Source of the DNA: Chloroflexota bacterium
GTDB taxonomy: Bacteria; Chloroflexota; Limnocylindria; Limnocylindrales; CSP1-4
Assembly: GCA_021786915.1 (NCBI GenBank)
Contig: JAJYMP010000311.1
Coordinates: 1-6,697 of the forward strand
Direction of reading: 5' to 3'
Length of the DNA stretch: 6,697 bases
The translations under genes and the position numbers were made by a program. Shown in pieces: positions 1 through 6,494 of this stretch. A model generated the notes under the pieces. The model was not told the DNA's origin. It searched no databases and saw nothing but the letters and a program-made list of their open reading frames with translations. Each line of letters begins with the position of its first letter. The first letter of the stretch is position 1.

Positions 1-1138
1 TGGCTGCGCCCACGGCCGCCAGCCCGGCGGCGAGCCCGAACAGCGTCATCGGGCCGAATCCACCCCACAGCAGCCCGCCGCCGACGTGCGCCACGAATGA
101 TGCGATGCCGGCCGTCGTGAGCGAGAGCAGCCCCTGGCCCGAACCCTGCAGCGCGGGCGGGAGCAGCTGGCTGATCGTGGTCACCGAGCCCGCCCACATG
201 GCCGACCACGCGACGCCGTACAGCACCGCGACCCCGATGACAGCCTCCGGCGACGGCGCCAGGGCGAACCCCGCGAACACGACCGCGAGCAGCGCGATGC
301 CCACGGTCACCACCGCGCGCGGGCCGAACCGTACGAGGAGGCGCGACACGGCGGGGAGCGCGGCCACCTCGAGGGCCGCGGTGATCCCGACGGCCAGCCC
401 GATGTCGCCCGACTTCCCGCCCAGGCGCTCGATGAGGAGCGGCAGGAAGGTCAGCATGGCGAACACGCCCACGTTCGCCAGGCCGATCGCCAGCAGGACG
501 CGCGGCAGGCGGGGCTGGATCGCGAGCGCCTCGCGCAGCGCCCCGCCGCGGCCTCGGGCGGAGAGCTTCGCCCGGCCCACGTCGGGGATCACCAGGGCCA
601 CGGCGACCACCGGCACGGCCAGCACGATGAACGTCGGGACCGCCGCCCCGTAGCCCAGCCGCTCGAAGATCCCGCCCGCCAGCAGGGACCCCACGGCGAA
701 CGCTCCCGACTGCAGCGCCCGGACCTGCCCGTACTGCCGCCCGGGATCGGCCAGGGTGTTGACCGCGAGCGCGTCCTGGAGCGGGAACAGCAGCCCGTAC
801 ACCGTCGAGAAGGCCATGTAGGCGAGCCCGACGCCCACCAGCGGCAGCGGCAGCGCGAACGCCGCGAGCAGCCCGGCCGCCAGCCCGATCGCGAGCGCCA
901 GCGCGCGCCCCCGGCCGAGCAGCACGTCGGCTAGATGGCCCCACGCGCTCGCCAGCCCAATGTAGGCGACGGACACCATGGCACCCATCATCCCGAGCCA
1001 CGTGGGCGAGACGCCGCGCTCCACCAGGATCGCCGGGGCGAACGGCGTGAAGACCGCGTTGGCCAGGCCGTTGACGATGAACAGCAGGACGACCAGGCCG
1101 ACCGCCCGGCCGGGAAGCGACGGCACCAGGCGGGCCAC
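1..1138 (-). CDS. MFS transporter, MFS_1-like (partial, 3' end beyond window)
   Basis: I translated this frame by hand from a GTG at 1138. It stays open for 379 codons to the window edge, so the C-terminus is missing. The product is an integral membrane secondary transporter, and about twelve hydrophobic segments are visible (first near residues 14-31, last cut at about 362-379). A motif-A-like loop GHLADVLLGRGRAL lies at 67-80 between TM2 and TM3. Residues 122-151 carry the pattern D...YGQVR...F..GS, which recalls the MFS_1-like/PPP group (HcaT, nucleoside and sugar-type permeases), and LPPALQGSGQGL at 326-337 also fits that group. The substrate cannot be read from the sequence. The start lies 2 nt past the TAG of the F420 enzyme gene and has no clear Shine-Dalgarno sequence, so translation is probably coupled to that gene. 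A GTG at codon 5 is an alternative start. I am confident of the MFS fold and much less sure of the subgroup. Confidence 0.88.
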   Translation of the reverse strand, partial: MARLVPSLPGRAVGLVVLLFIVNGLANAVFTPFAPAILVERGVSPTWLGMMGAMVSVAYIGLASAWGHLADVLLGRGRALALAIGLAAGLLAAFALPLPLVGVGLAYMAFSTVYGLLFPLQDALAVNTLADPGRQYGQVRALQSGAFAVGSLLAGGIFERLGYGAAVPTFIVLAVPVVAVALVIPDVGRAKLSARGRGGALREALAIQPRLPRVLLAIGLANVGVFAMLTFLPLLIERLGGKSGDIGLAVGITAALEVAALPAVSRLLVRFGPRAVVTVGIALLAVVFAGFALAPSPEAVIGVAVLYGVAWSAMWAGSVTTISQLLPPALQGSGQGLLSLTTAGIASFVAHVGGGLLWGGFGPMTLFGLAAGLAAVGAA

Positions 1139-1140
1139 GC

Positions 1141-2145
1141 CTAGCCGAAGCGAGCGCGCAGCCGGGGCAGGATCAGCTCGCTGTACCGCTGGATCGCCGC
1201 CTCCTGGGCCTCGCCCGGGAAGTGGAACACGAGGTGGTTGAACCCGTAGGCGAGGTACGGCGCCAGCTGCTCGACGTGCTCGTCCGGGTCGGAGCTGACC
1301 AGCCAGCGCTTGTGCGCGTACGGCTCGGCCTCCTTGGCGGCCTCCTCCATCTCGAGCGCGTCGTGGATCCCCACCTTCCGCTCGCCGGGCAACGCCAACG
1401 CCGCCCAGACCTTGGTATCCTCAAGCGCCCTGTTGCGGTCGGTGTCGAACGAGACCTTCATCTCGATCATCCTGTCCAGCGCTGCTGCGTCGCGGCCCGC
1501 CTTCTCGGCGCCCTCGGCGAGGCCCGGCAGGAGCGACTGCGTGTAGAGCTCCTCGCCCTTGCCGCTGGTGCAGATGAGGCCATCCGCGATGCGCCCGGCG
1601 AGGCGCGCGGAGGCCGGGCCAGACGCGGCGACGTACACCGGCACCGGCTCGTCCGGCCGGTCGTAGATCGTGGCGTTGGCCGTGCGGTAGTACTCGCCCT
1701 CGATCGTGAGGCGCTCGCCGCGCCACAGCTGCTGGATCAGCTGCGTGGCCTCGCGCAGGCGCGCGAACCGCTCGCTCTGCTCGGGCCACGACACGCCGAC
1801 CGGTGTCTCGTTGAGGCTCTCCCCGGTCCCGACGCCCAGGATCACGCGGCCCGGCGCGAGCAGACCCAGCGTCCCGAACGCCTGGGCGACGACCGCTGGG
1901 TTGTAGCGCAGCGCGGGCGTGAGGACGCTCGTGCCGAGCGTGACCCGCTTCGTCGCCTGGGTGGCCGCGCCCAGCCAGACCAGCGCGTTGGGCGCGTGGC
2001 CGTCGTGGTGGCGCCAGGGCTGGAAGTGGTCGCTGGTCCAGACCGAGTCGAAGCCGGCCGCCTCGGCGGCGACCGCGAGGTCGAGGAGGCGCTGGGGAGG
2101 GAACTGCTCGGCGGAGGCCTTGTAGCCGAGTCGCAGGGCGGGCAT
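1141..2145 (-). CDS. fgd: F420-dependent glucose-6-phosphate dehydrogenase-like, LLM class
   Basis: This 334-residue protein is a cytoplasmic luciferase-like monooxygenase-fold oxidoreductase. The family reaction is glucose 6-phosphate + F420 to 6-phosphogluconolactone + F420H2. It matches mycobacterial FGD1, as I remember it, almost collinearly and at nearly the same length. The N-terminus LGYKASAEQF is essentially identical. Visible active-site residues are D39, H40, W44, S73, V74, T76, the TGE at 107-109 and N112. The presumed phosphate-binding set T193, S194, K196, K257 and R280 is present within CTSGKGEELY and KRWLVSSDPDE. One difference is Val258, where I recall FGD1 having His260. The ATG has a good Shine-Dalgarno sequence (GGAAGGAG, 2150-2157). 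It is followed at 2 nt by the MFS gene. Other F420-dependent LLM enzymes that act on alcohols or hydroxymycolates share this fold, so G6P specificity is likely but not certain. Confidence 0.9.
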   Translation of the reverse strand: MPALRLGYKASAEQFPPQRLLDLAVAAEAAGFDSVWTSDHFQPWRHHDGHAPNALVWLGAATQATKRVTLGTSVLTPALRYNPAVVAQAFGTLGLLAPGRVILGVGTGESLNETPVGVSWPEQSERFARLREATQLIQQLWRGERLTIEGEYYRTANATIYDRPDEPVPVYVAASGPASARLAGRIADGLICTSGKGEELYTQSLLPGLAEGAEKAGRDAAALDRMIEMKVSFDTDRNRALEDTKVWAALALPGERKVGIHDALEMEEAAKEAEPYAHKRWLVSSDPDEHVEQLAPYLAYGFNHLVFHFPGEAQEAAIQRYSELILPRLRARFG

Positions 2146-2149
2146 GGTG

Positions 2150-2157
2150 CTCCTTCC
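2150..2157 (-). promoter_or_regulatory. Ribosome binding site of the F420-dependent G6PDH gene
   Basis: The minus strand reads GGAAGGAG followed by CACC and the ATG at 2145. This is a strong Shine-Dalgarno match and fixes the start of the enzyme. The MFS gene downstream and the EamA gene upstream lack such a site. Confidence 0.8.
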
Positions 2158-2188
2158 GGGACGGGAGCCGGGCTCACGTGGCTCATCG

Positions 2189-2213
2189 GATGCGTCAGTG
2201 CGATTGTCGCATC
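2189..2213 (-). terminator. Possible weak terminator hairpin after the EamA gene
   Basis: The arms GATGCG (2189-2194) and CGCATC (2208-2213) form an inverted repeat, extended by two further pairs beyond one mismatch. The hairpin overlaps the TGA stop of the EamA gene. No T-run follows on the minus strand. The rest of the 66-bp gap to the F420 enzyme gene shows no clear promoter, so read-through into that gene is possible. The hairpin may also be a chance structure of GC-rich DNA. Confidence 0.3.
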
Positions 2214-3105
2214 AGCCCGCGATCGCGAGCACGACGGCGCCCAGCAGCACGAGGCTCGAGCCCGAGAGGCGCAGGCCGACCTCCCGCCGGGTCACGGCCT
2301 CGCGCAGCCTGAGGACCCCGTACGCCGAGGTGATGAGCACAGCCGATTCGCGCAGCGGCCCCACGATCGACACCTCGGCCCGTGAGAGCGCGAACAGGAC
2401 CAGCAGGTAGGCGGCCAGCGTCAGCATGCCGGCCAAGATCGCACGCCGCATGTCGAGCGAGCCCGCCCGGGACGCGAACGCGCCCCCGGCCAGCCGCGAC
2501 CGGGCCAGGTCGATCAGCCCCAGCCCGACCGCGCCCACCACCCACAGGATGGCCGCGTAGAACCACGGCGGCATCTGCTGGGACCCCACCCGGTCCAGGC
2601 TGGTGTACGTGGCGATCATGAGCCCGGTCAGCAGCGCGAAGCCCGCGGCCCCTCGGTGCCCGGCGTTCGCCGCGCGCAGGAACCGCCACGGCCGCTGGAC
2701 CGTGAGCAGGCCGATCAGCAGCAGGCCGACGCCGAGGGCTGCCCCAGCCGAGAGCCGCTCGCCGAGCAGGACGATGCCCACGACCACGATGAGCAGCGGG
2801 GCGCTGCCGCGGGCGAGCGGCGACACGATCGAGAGGTCCCCGCGCCGGTAGGCGGCCGCAAGGAAGACGAAGTACGCGATCTCGACCAGGCCGGACGTGA
2901 ACCCGATGGCGAGCCCCGACGCGGGGATGACCGGCTGGCCGAGCACCATCCAGCCCGCGGCCACGGCGGGCACGACCAGGACGGACGCGGCGATCATGCC
3001 GACCGTCGCCGTCCGCAGCGGGTCGCCGGCGGTCTTGAGCAGGATGTTCCAGGTGGCGTGCATGAAGGCCGAGACCAGCACGCACGCGAGGGCGATCGAA
3101 TCCAC
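2212..3105 (-). CDS. EamA/DMT-family transporter
   Basis: The product is a 297-residue membrane protein of the drug/metabolite transporter superfamily, probably moving a small metabolite across the cytoplasmic membrane. About ten hydrophobic segments are arranged as two homologous five-helix halves. The half-repeat signature is visible twice: AYRRGDLSIVSPLARGSAPL at 85-104, followed by the family-typical GER at 115-117, and ALSRAEVSIVGPLRESAVLI at 239-258, followed by LREA at 267-270. The ATWN in TM1 (17-20) is also typical. The start is a GTG at 3105 with no Shine-Dalgarno sequence. The next in-frame start, ATG at codon 15, would cut into TM1, so the GTG is preferred. A -10-like box lies at the spacing expected for leaderless transcription. 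The gene is separated from the ABC permease gene by a long hairpin, so it is probably its own transcription unit. The substrate is unknown. Confidence 0.9.
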   Translation of the reverse strand: MDSIALACVLVSAFMHATWNILLKTAGDPLRTATVGMIAASVLVVPAVAAGWMVLGQPVIPASGLAIGFTSGLVEIAYFVFLAAAYRRGDLSIVSPLARGSAPLLIVVVGIVLLGERLSAGAALGVGLLLIGLLTVQRPWRFLRAANAGHRGAAGFALLTGLMIATYTSLDRVGSQQMPPWFYAAILWVVGAVGLGLIDLARSRLAGGAFASRAGSLDMRRAILAGMLTLAAYLLVLFALSRAEVSIVGPLRESAVLITSAYGVLRLREAVTRREVGLRLSGSSLVLLGAVVLAIAG

Positions 3106-3111
3106 CGGCCG

Positions 3112-3117
3112 AGTCTA
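3112..3117 (-). promoter_or_regulatory. Candidate -10 box for leaderless EamA mRNA
   Basis: The minus strand reads TAGACT, matching the TANNNT core of sigma-70-type -10 elements. If its last T is at -7, position +1 is base 3105, the G of the GTG start codon. There is no Shine-Dalgarno sequence between the box and the GTG, which fits a leaderless mRNA of the kind common in actinobacteria. No good -35 element is visible, because that region lies inside the terminator hairpin. A six-base weak motif can occur by chance. Confidence 0.4.
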
Positions 3118-3151
3118 CGGACCGGGACGCCACGCGTGGCGCCCCGGTCCG
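3118..3151 (-). terminator. Strong GC-rich hairpin ending the ABC operon
   Basis: In minus-strand RNA a 15-pair stem forms. Arm CGGACCGGG pairs with CCCGGTCCG, then comes one G-U pair (3142 with 3127), then CGCCA with TGGCG around a CGCG loop. It lies wholly in the 55-bp gap between the permease stop at 3161 and the EamA start at 3105. No U-run follows, so it would be an I-shaped terminator of the type proposed for high-GC bacteria. On the plus strand the central pair would be an A-C mismatch, which favours a role in minus-strand transcripts. Confidence 0.65.
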
Positions 3152-3160
3152 CAGCTCACC

Positions 3161-4858
3161 TCAGCGGGCGATGTCCCGTCGCGTCATCCCCCACGCGCCG
3201 AGGGCGATGCCGCCGGCGGCGAGCACGATGCATGCCACGATCCCGACCGGATCCCACACGCCGATCATCGGCTGGCCCATGTGCGCGGTCAGCGCCAACT
3301 GCTGGAACCAGCTGGGCAACTGCAGGGCCGGCGCGACCAGCCCGATGAGGTACGTGACCACGACGAACACCGCCGCGAGCTCGGCTGCGAGCGACGTCCG
3401 CCACAGGCCGCCGACGGCGAACCCGATGCCGGCGGTGGCCGCGGCGAACAGCCCGAGCGCCACGCTCCCGATCATCGCCTGCTGGGGGTCGAGGCCCCCG
3501 ACCAGACCGCCGATCCCGATCCCGGCCGCGAACAGGAGGGTCATGACCGCGGTCGCCAGCAGCGCGGAGACGCCGCCCGCGGCGACCCAGCGGGACCTCG
3601 CCATCGGCGTCGTGAGGACGGTGTCCAGTCGGCCCTCCGTCTCGTCCGAGGCCCACTTGGCCACGAATGTCGCCGCCCCGAACCCGAGCGCGATGTACAG
3701 GAGCTCGGCGTATAGCTGCAGCCAGCCGCCTGCCGATCCGAAATCGATGCCCGGGAAGATCCTCGCGAACGTGTCGACCAGGTTCTGGCTCACCGCGATG
3801 GTGCCCGCCAGAGACGCCGCGAACGAGGTGAAGACGACTCCGAGGATGCCGACGCCGATCCCCCAGGAGAGCGCCCGCGGGAGATCCTCGCCAAACGCTC
3901 GGCTGACCGGACCCTGGACGCCCAGGACGCCCGCCGGCAGCGTGGGGAGCGTCAGGCCGGCCGTCACGCCGAGGTCCCGACGGGTGAACAGCTCGACGCC
4001 GGCCGCCAGCAGGACGACGCCGAGCACGAACTCCAGGGCGACCGCTGGCCAGTCGTAGACGCCGATCAGCGGGATGTGGTCGAAGGTCCAGGCGAACGGG
4101 CTCAGCCACATGAGCGGCCCGCCGATGGACAGGCCGTTCATGAGCCACAGGCCCACCATGACCAGGCTTGCGACTCCGGCCGCCCCCGCGCGCCCGAGGA
4201 GCGTCGAGAGCGCCAGCGCGAGCCCGCCGAAGAAGAGCGCCCCCGCCAGAACCCAGACCGCGAAGCCGAGAGACGACATGAGCGGGATCCGGTCACCAAG
4301 CGAGGCGTTGCCGAAGAGATCCGAGCTCGCCGTCATCGCGACCGCCATGATCGCCATCGCAAGCACGAGCAGGGTCAGGTGGGCCGCCAGCTTCTCGATC
4401 GCGATCCGTCGCTTGCCGAACGGCGACGTCGCCACGAGGTCGAGGCTGCCGCGACGCGCCTCCCCGGCGAGCGTTCCAGACAGCGCGAAGATCGACCACA
4501 GCGCGACGCCCATCGCGAAGATCAGGCCGTACTTGAACGTGATGTAGCCGCCGAGCGTGCCGACCCTGTCGCCCATGCGGTCGACGTTCGCGAACAGCCG
4601 GAGCATCTCGGGCGGGATGCCGCCGAACAGGCTGTCCAGGGCGTGCCGCGCGGCCTCACTGGGAAAGATGGTCGAGACCGCAGCGCCCATGACCAGGGCC
4701 ATCCCGCCGAGCAGGCCGGCCGCGATGATGAACGCCAGCCGGGAGTCCCGGATCGTCTTGCCGTAGATGCTGCCGAAACCGTAGAGCCGCTTGCGCAGCG
4801 GGATCGGCCGGAAGCGGGTCGCCGCGGGGAGGCGCGGCGCGCCTGCGTCAGCGGACAT
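3161..4858 (-). CDS. ABC-2 type exporter permease, two fused halves
   Basis: This 565-residue protein is the membrane subunit of an ABC exporter, working with the ATPase encoded just upstream. It has about twelve hydrophobic segments and is internally duplicated. The cytoplasmic motif EARRGSLDLVATSPFGKRR (133-151) recurs as ETEGRLDTVLTTPMARSRW (406-424), and each half ends in a related FTRRDLG / MTRRDIA sequence (about 291-297 and 558-563). Single-half ABC-2 permeases are roughly half this length, so this is a one-chain full permease like the tetronasin-type transporters and Rv1217c. I chose the ATG at 4858, which overlaps the end of the ATPase gene by 11 bp with GAGGCAGGA just upstream. A TTG at 4897 would add 13 residues and is less likely. 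The substrate is unknown, with a hydrophobic drug or lipid-like compound inferred from the family. Confidence 0.88.
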   Translation of the reverse strand: MSADAGAPRLPAATRFRPIPLRKRLYGFGSIYGKTIRDSRLAFIIAAGLLGGMALVMGAAVSTIFPSEAARHALDSLFGGIPPEMLRLFANVDRMGDRVGTLGGYITFKYGLIFAMGVALWSIFALSGTLAGEARRGSLDLVATSPFGKRRIAIEKLAAHLTLLVLAMAIMAVAMTASSDLFGNASLGDRIPLMSSLGFAVWVLAGALFFGGLALALSTLLGRAGAAGVASLVMVGLWLMNGLSIGGPLMWLSPFAWTFDHIPLIGVYDWPAVALEFVLGVVLLAAGVELFTRRDLGVTAGLTLPTLPAGVLGVQGPVSRAFGEDLPRALSWGIGVGILGVVFTSFAASLAGTIAVSQNLVDTFARIFPGIDFGSAGGWLQLYAELLYIALGFGAATFVAKWASDETEGRLDTVLTTPMARSRWVAAGGVSALLATAVMTLLFAAGIGIGGLVGGLDPQQAMIGSVALGLFAAATAGIGFAVGGLWRTSLAAELAAVFVVVTYLIGLVAPALQLPSWFQQLALTAHMGQPMIGVWDPVGIVACIVLAAGGIALGAWGMTRRDIAR

Positions 4859-5762
4859 CGGGTCCTGCCTCGACAGCGTCGCGGCCGTACTGCGCAAGGA
4901 ACGTCTCCTCGAGCGAGGGCTCGCGGGAGACGAAGTCGAGCAGCTCGAACTGGGCGGCTGCCCGCACGACCGGCGTGATCGGGCCGGAGACGCGCATCCG
5001 CAGCGTGTGGTCCTCTGCCGAGACGTCGCTCACGCCCGGCAGGTGCGCGAACGTGTCCGAGGGGACCGGGCCGGCGAACCGCAGCTCCACCTGGTGGTGG
5101 GCCAGGTCGCGGAGGCTGTCGACGGTGCCGAGCTTGACGATCCGGCCGTCGCGGATGATCGCCACCCGCTCGCAGCTCTTCTCGACCTCGGACAGGATGT
5201 GCGAGCTGAGGAAGGCCGTGGCGCCCGCCGCGACATGCTCGCGGAGCGTCGAGAAGAAGGTCGCCTGGACCAGCGGGTCGAGGCCCGACGTCGGCTCGTC
5301 GAGGACGAGGAGCTCGGGCCTGTGCTGGAGGGCTGCGATCACCCCGACCTTCTGCTTGTTGCCCTTGCTGTACTCCTTGAACCGCTTGCCGGCCTCGAGC
5401 TCGAAGCGCTCGATGAGCGAGGCCTGGTACGCGGTGTCCACTCCGCCGCGCAGGTTCGCGAAGTACTCGAGCGTCTGCATGCCGGTCAGGCGATCGTAGA
5501 GCGCGAACTCGCCCGGGATGTAGCCGACCCGCCTGTGGATCGCCACCGGGTCGGCGGTCGACTCGATGCCGAACACGCGTGCGCGGCCGCTGGTGGGCCG
5601 GATCAGGTCGAGCATCGTGCGGATGGTGGTGGTCTTCCCCGCCCCGTTGGGGCCCAGGAATCCGAAGACCTCACCCTGTTGCACCTCGAGGTCCACCTCG
5701 ATGATCCCGCGGCTCTTGCCATAGGACTTGGTGAGCTTCTCGAGGGTGATCACGGCTGCCAT
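4848..5762 (-). CDS. ABC exporter ATP-binding protein
   Basis: This 304-residue cytoplasmic ATPase powers the adjacent permease. The domain order is complete: Walker A GPNGAGKT (37-44), signature YSKGNKQK (131-138, in place of LSGGQ), Walker B LLVLDEP (151-157), D-loop SGLD (159-162) and switch His188 in SSHIL. The usual Q-loop glutamine is absent, with YIPGEFALYDRLTG at 81-94 and Gly84 at that place. The C-terminal tail (about 222-304) resembles the DUF4162-type extension of drug and antibiotic exporters and ends in the familiar EPSLEETFLAQYG. The ATG is preceded by AGAAGGAG (5767-5774), which overlaps the stop codon of the TetR gene. The gene therefore sits 11 bp behind the repressor gene and overlaps the permease gene, making a clear operon. 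The closest analogue by order and type that I know is mycobacterial Rv1218c. Confidence 0.93.
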   Translation of the reverse strand: MAAVITLEKLTKSYGKSRGIIEVDLEVQQGEVFGFLGPNGAGKTTTIRTMLDLIRPTSGRARVFGIESTADPVAIHRRVGYIPGEFALYDRLTGMQTLEYFANLRGGVDTAYQASLIERFELEAGKRFKEYSKGNKQKVGVIAALQHRPELLVLDEPTSGLDPLVQATFFSTLREHVAAGATAFLSSHILSEVEKSCERVAIIRDGRIVKLGTVDSLRDLAHHQVELRFAGPVPSDTFAHLPGVSDVSAEDHTLRMRVSGPITPVVRAAAQFELLDFVSREPSLEETFLAQYGRDAVEAGPDVR

Positions 5763-5766
5763 GTGG

Positions 5767-5774
5767 CTCCTTCT
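5767..5774 (-). promoter_or_regulatory. Ribosome binding site of the ABC ATPase gene
   Basis: The minus strand reads AGAAGGAG, then four bases, then the ATG at 5762. It overlaps the last base of the TetR stop codon, so translation of repressor and ATPase is closely linked on one mRNA. Confidence 0.8.
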
Positions 5775-6457
5775 CAGTCGAACCAGGTGCGGAGGGACGC
5801 GGGGTCGATGAGCGTCAGCGAACCTGGCGCGACGCCGAGGACCCGCTCGATCGCCTCTTCATAGGCATGCATGAACTGGCTGACCTCCTCGAAGGCGATC
5901 CGACCGTCCAGGTGATCGAGGATGAGCTGGCGCAAGGTGTCGGCCGTCCCGGTGAAGACCGCCGTGAGGATCGTGGCGGCGTGGTCGGGGTACGTGGGGT
6001 TCATGACGCCCTCGGCCGTCCCCTGGCGGACGATCCCGGCCATCATGGCCGCGAACTCGGCGAACGCCGCCTTCTCGGTGCGGAAGCGGACGAGATCGTT
6101 CGACGGGGCGACCCAGGAGCGGATGACCGCGAGCAGCAGGTCGCTCCGCTCGGCCTTCCATGCGGCGCCGGCCGTGAACACGGCCTGCAGCTTCGCCATG
6201 GCCTCGAGGCTCGGGTCCTCGACGATCGGCCGGAGGACGGCCATGGCGGCCTCCGTGGTCCGCACGATGACAGCGTCGAGGATCGCCTCCTTCGAGCCGA
6301 AGTAGTGGTAGATCGCGCCGCGGGAGACCCCCAGCTCGTCCTGCAGGTCCTGGATGCTCATCGCGTCGTAGCCGCGGCTCCGGAGCATCGCCTCGGCAGC
6401 GTCGAGGATCTCGTCTCGGCGGAGAGCGTGGGTGGCGGGGTTGCGGGTGCGCGCCAT
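5774..6457 (-). CDS. TetR/AcrR-family transcriptional repressor
   Basis: This 227-residue cytoplasmic DNA-binding protein has an N-terminal TetR helix-turn-helix at about residues 15-61. The recognition segment GVSRGAIYHYFGSKEAIL (43-60) is a textbook match. The remaining 165 residues form the helical ligand-binding and dimerisation domain and show no catalytic motif. It is slightly long for the family (about 200). I chose the ATG at 6457. The frame extends to a GTG at 6523, but that lies upstream of the -10 box at 6494-6499 and would put the operator inside the gene. It is first in an operon with the exporter genes, so it most likely represses its own promoter and releases it when an exporter substrate or related lipid binds. 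Mycobacterial RaaS (Rv1219c) has the same position and general role. The ligand is unknown. Confidence 0.93.
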   Translation of the reverse strand: MARTRNPATHALRRDEILDAAEAMLRSRGYDAMSIQDLQDELGVSRGAIYHYFGSKEAILDAVIVRTTEAAMAVLRPIVEDPSLEAMAKLQAVFTAGAAWKAERSDLLLAVIRSWVAPSNDLVRFRTEKAAFAEFAAMMAGIVRQGTAEGVMNPTYPDHAATILTAVFTGTADTLRQLILDHLDGRIAFEEVSQFMHAYEEAIERVLGVAPGSLTLIDPASLRTWFD

Positions 6458-6473
6458 GAGGTCTCTCGAATTC

Positions 6474-6494
6474 TCCGACCGACTGTCGGTCGGA
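6474..6494. promoter_or_regulatory. Perfect palindromic TetR operator
   Basis: Ten-base arms TCCGACCGAC and GTCGGTCGGA flank a single central T, giving a 21-bp exact inverted repeat. It starts 17 bp upstream of the TetR ATG and touches the last base of the -10 box, covering the predicted transcription start near 6487. Its position and symmetry are what a dimeric TetR repressor needs for autoregulation by blocking RNA polymerase. Direct binding is inferred. Confidence 0.85.

Noticed and set aside
105..653. Plus-strand open frame of 182 codons at the left end
   Set aside because: It is Ser/Thr/Arg-rich low complexity and lies opposite the MFS transporter frame, which is a continuous 379-codon membrane protein.
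1222..2385. Long plus-strand open frame (387 codons) opposite the F420 enzyme gene
   Set aside because: It is the antisense shadow of a strongly recognised enzyme. Its translation is Arg/Leu/Gly-rich low complexity with no domain, and it crosses two minus-strand genes. Long antisense frames are expected at this GC content.
2195..3133. Minus-strand 312-codon frame overlapping the EamA gene
   Set aside because: It is another frame of the same DNA with Arg/Gly/Pro-rich content, while the EamA frame has clear membrane helices and family motifs.
4859..4897. Permease start at TTG 4897
   Set aside because: The extra 13 residues lie within the ATPase coding region and look unconserved. The ATG at 4858 has purine-rich sequence upstream and the short overlap typical of coupled genes.
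4076..5864. Long plus-strand open frames (300 and 357 codons) opposite the ABC permease and ATPase genes
   Set aside because: They overlap genes with clear motifs on the other strand, and their products are charged, repetitive and unrecognisable.
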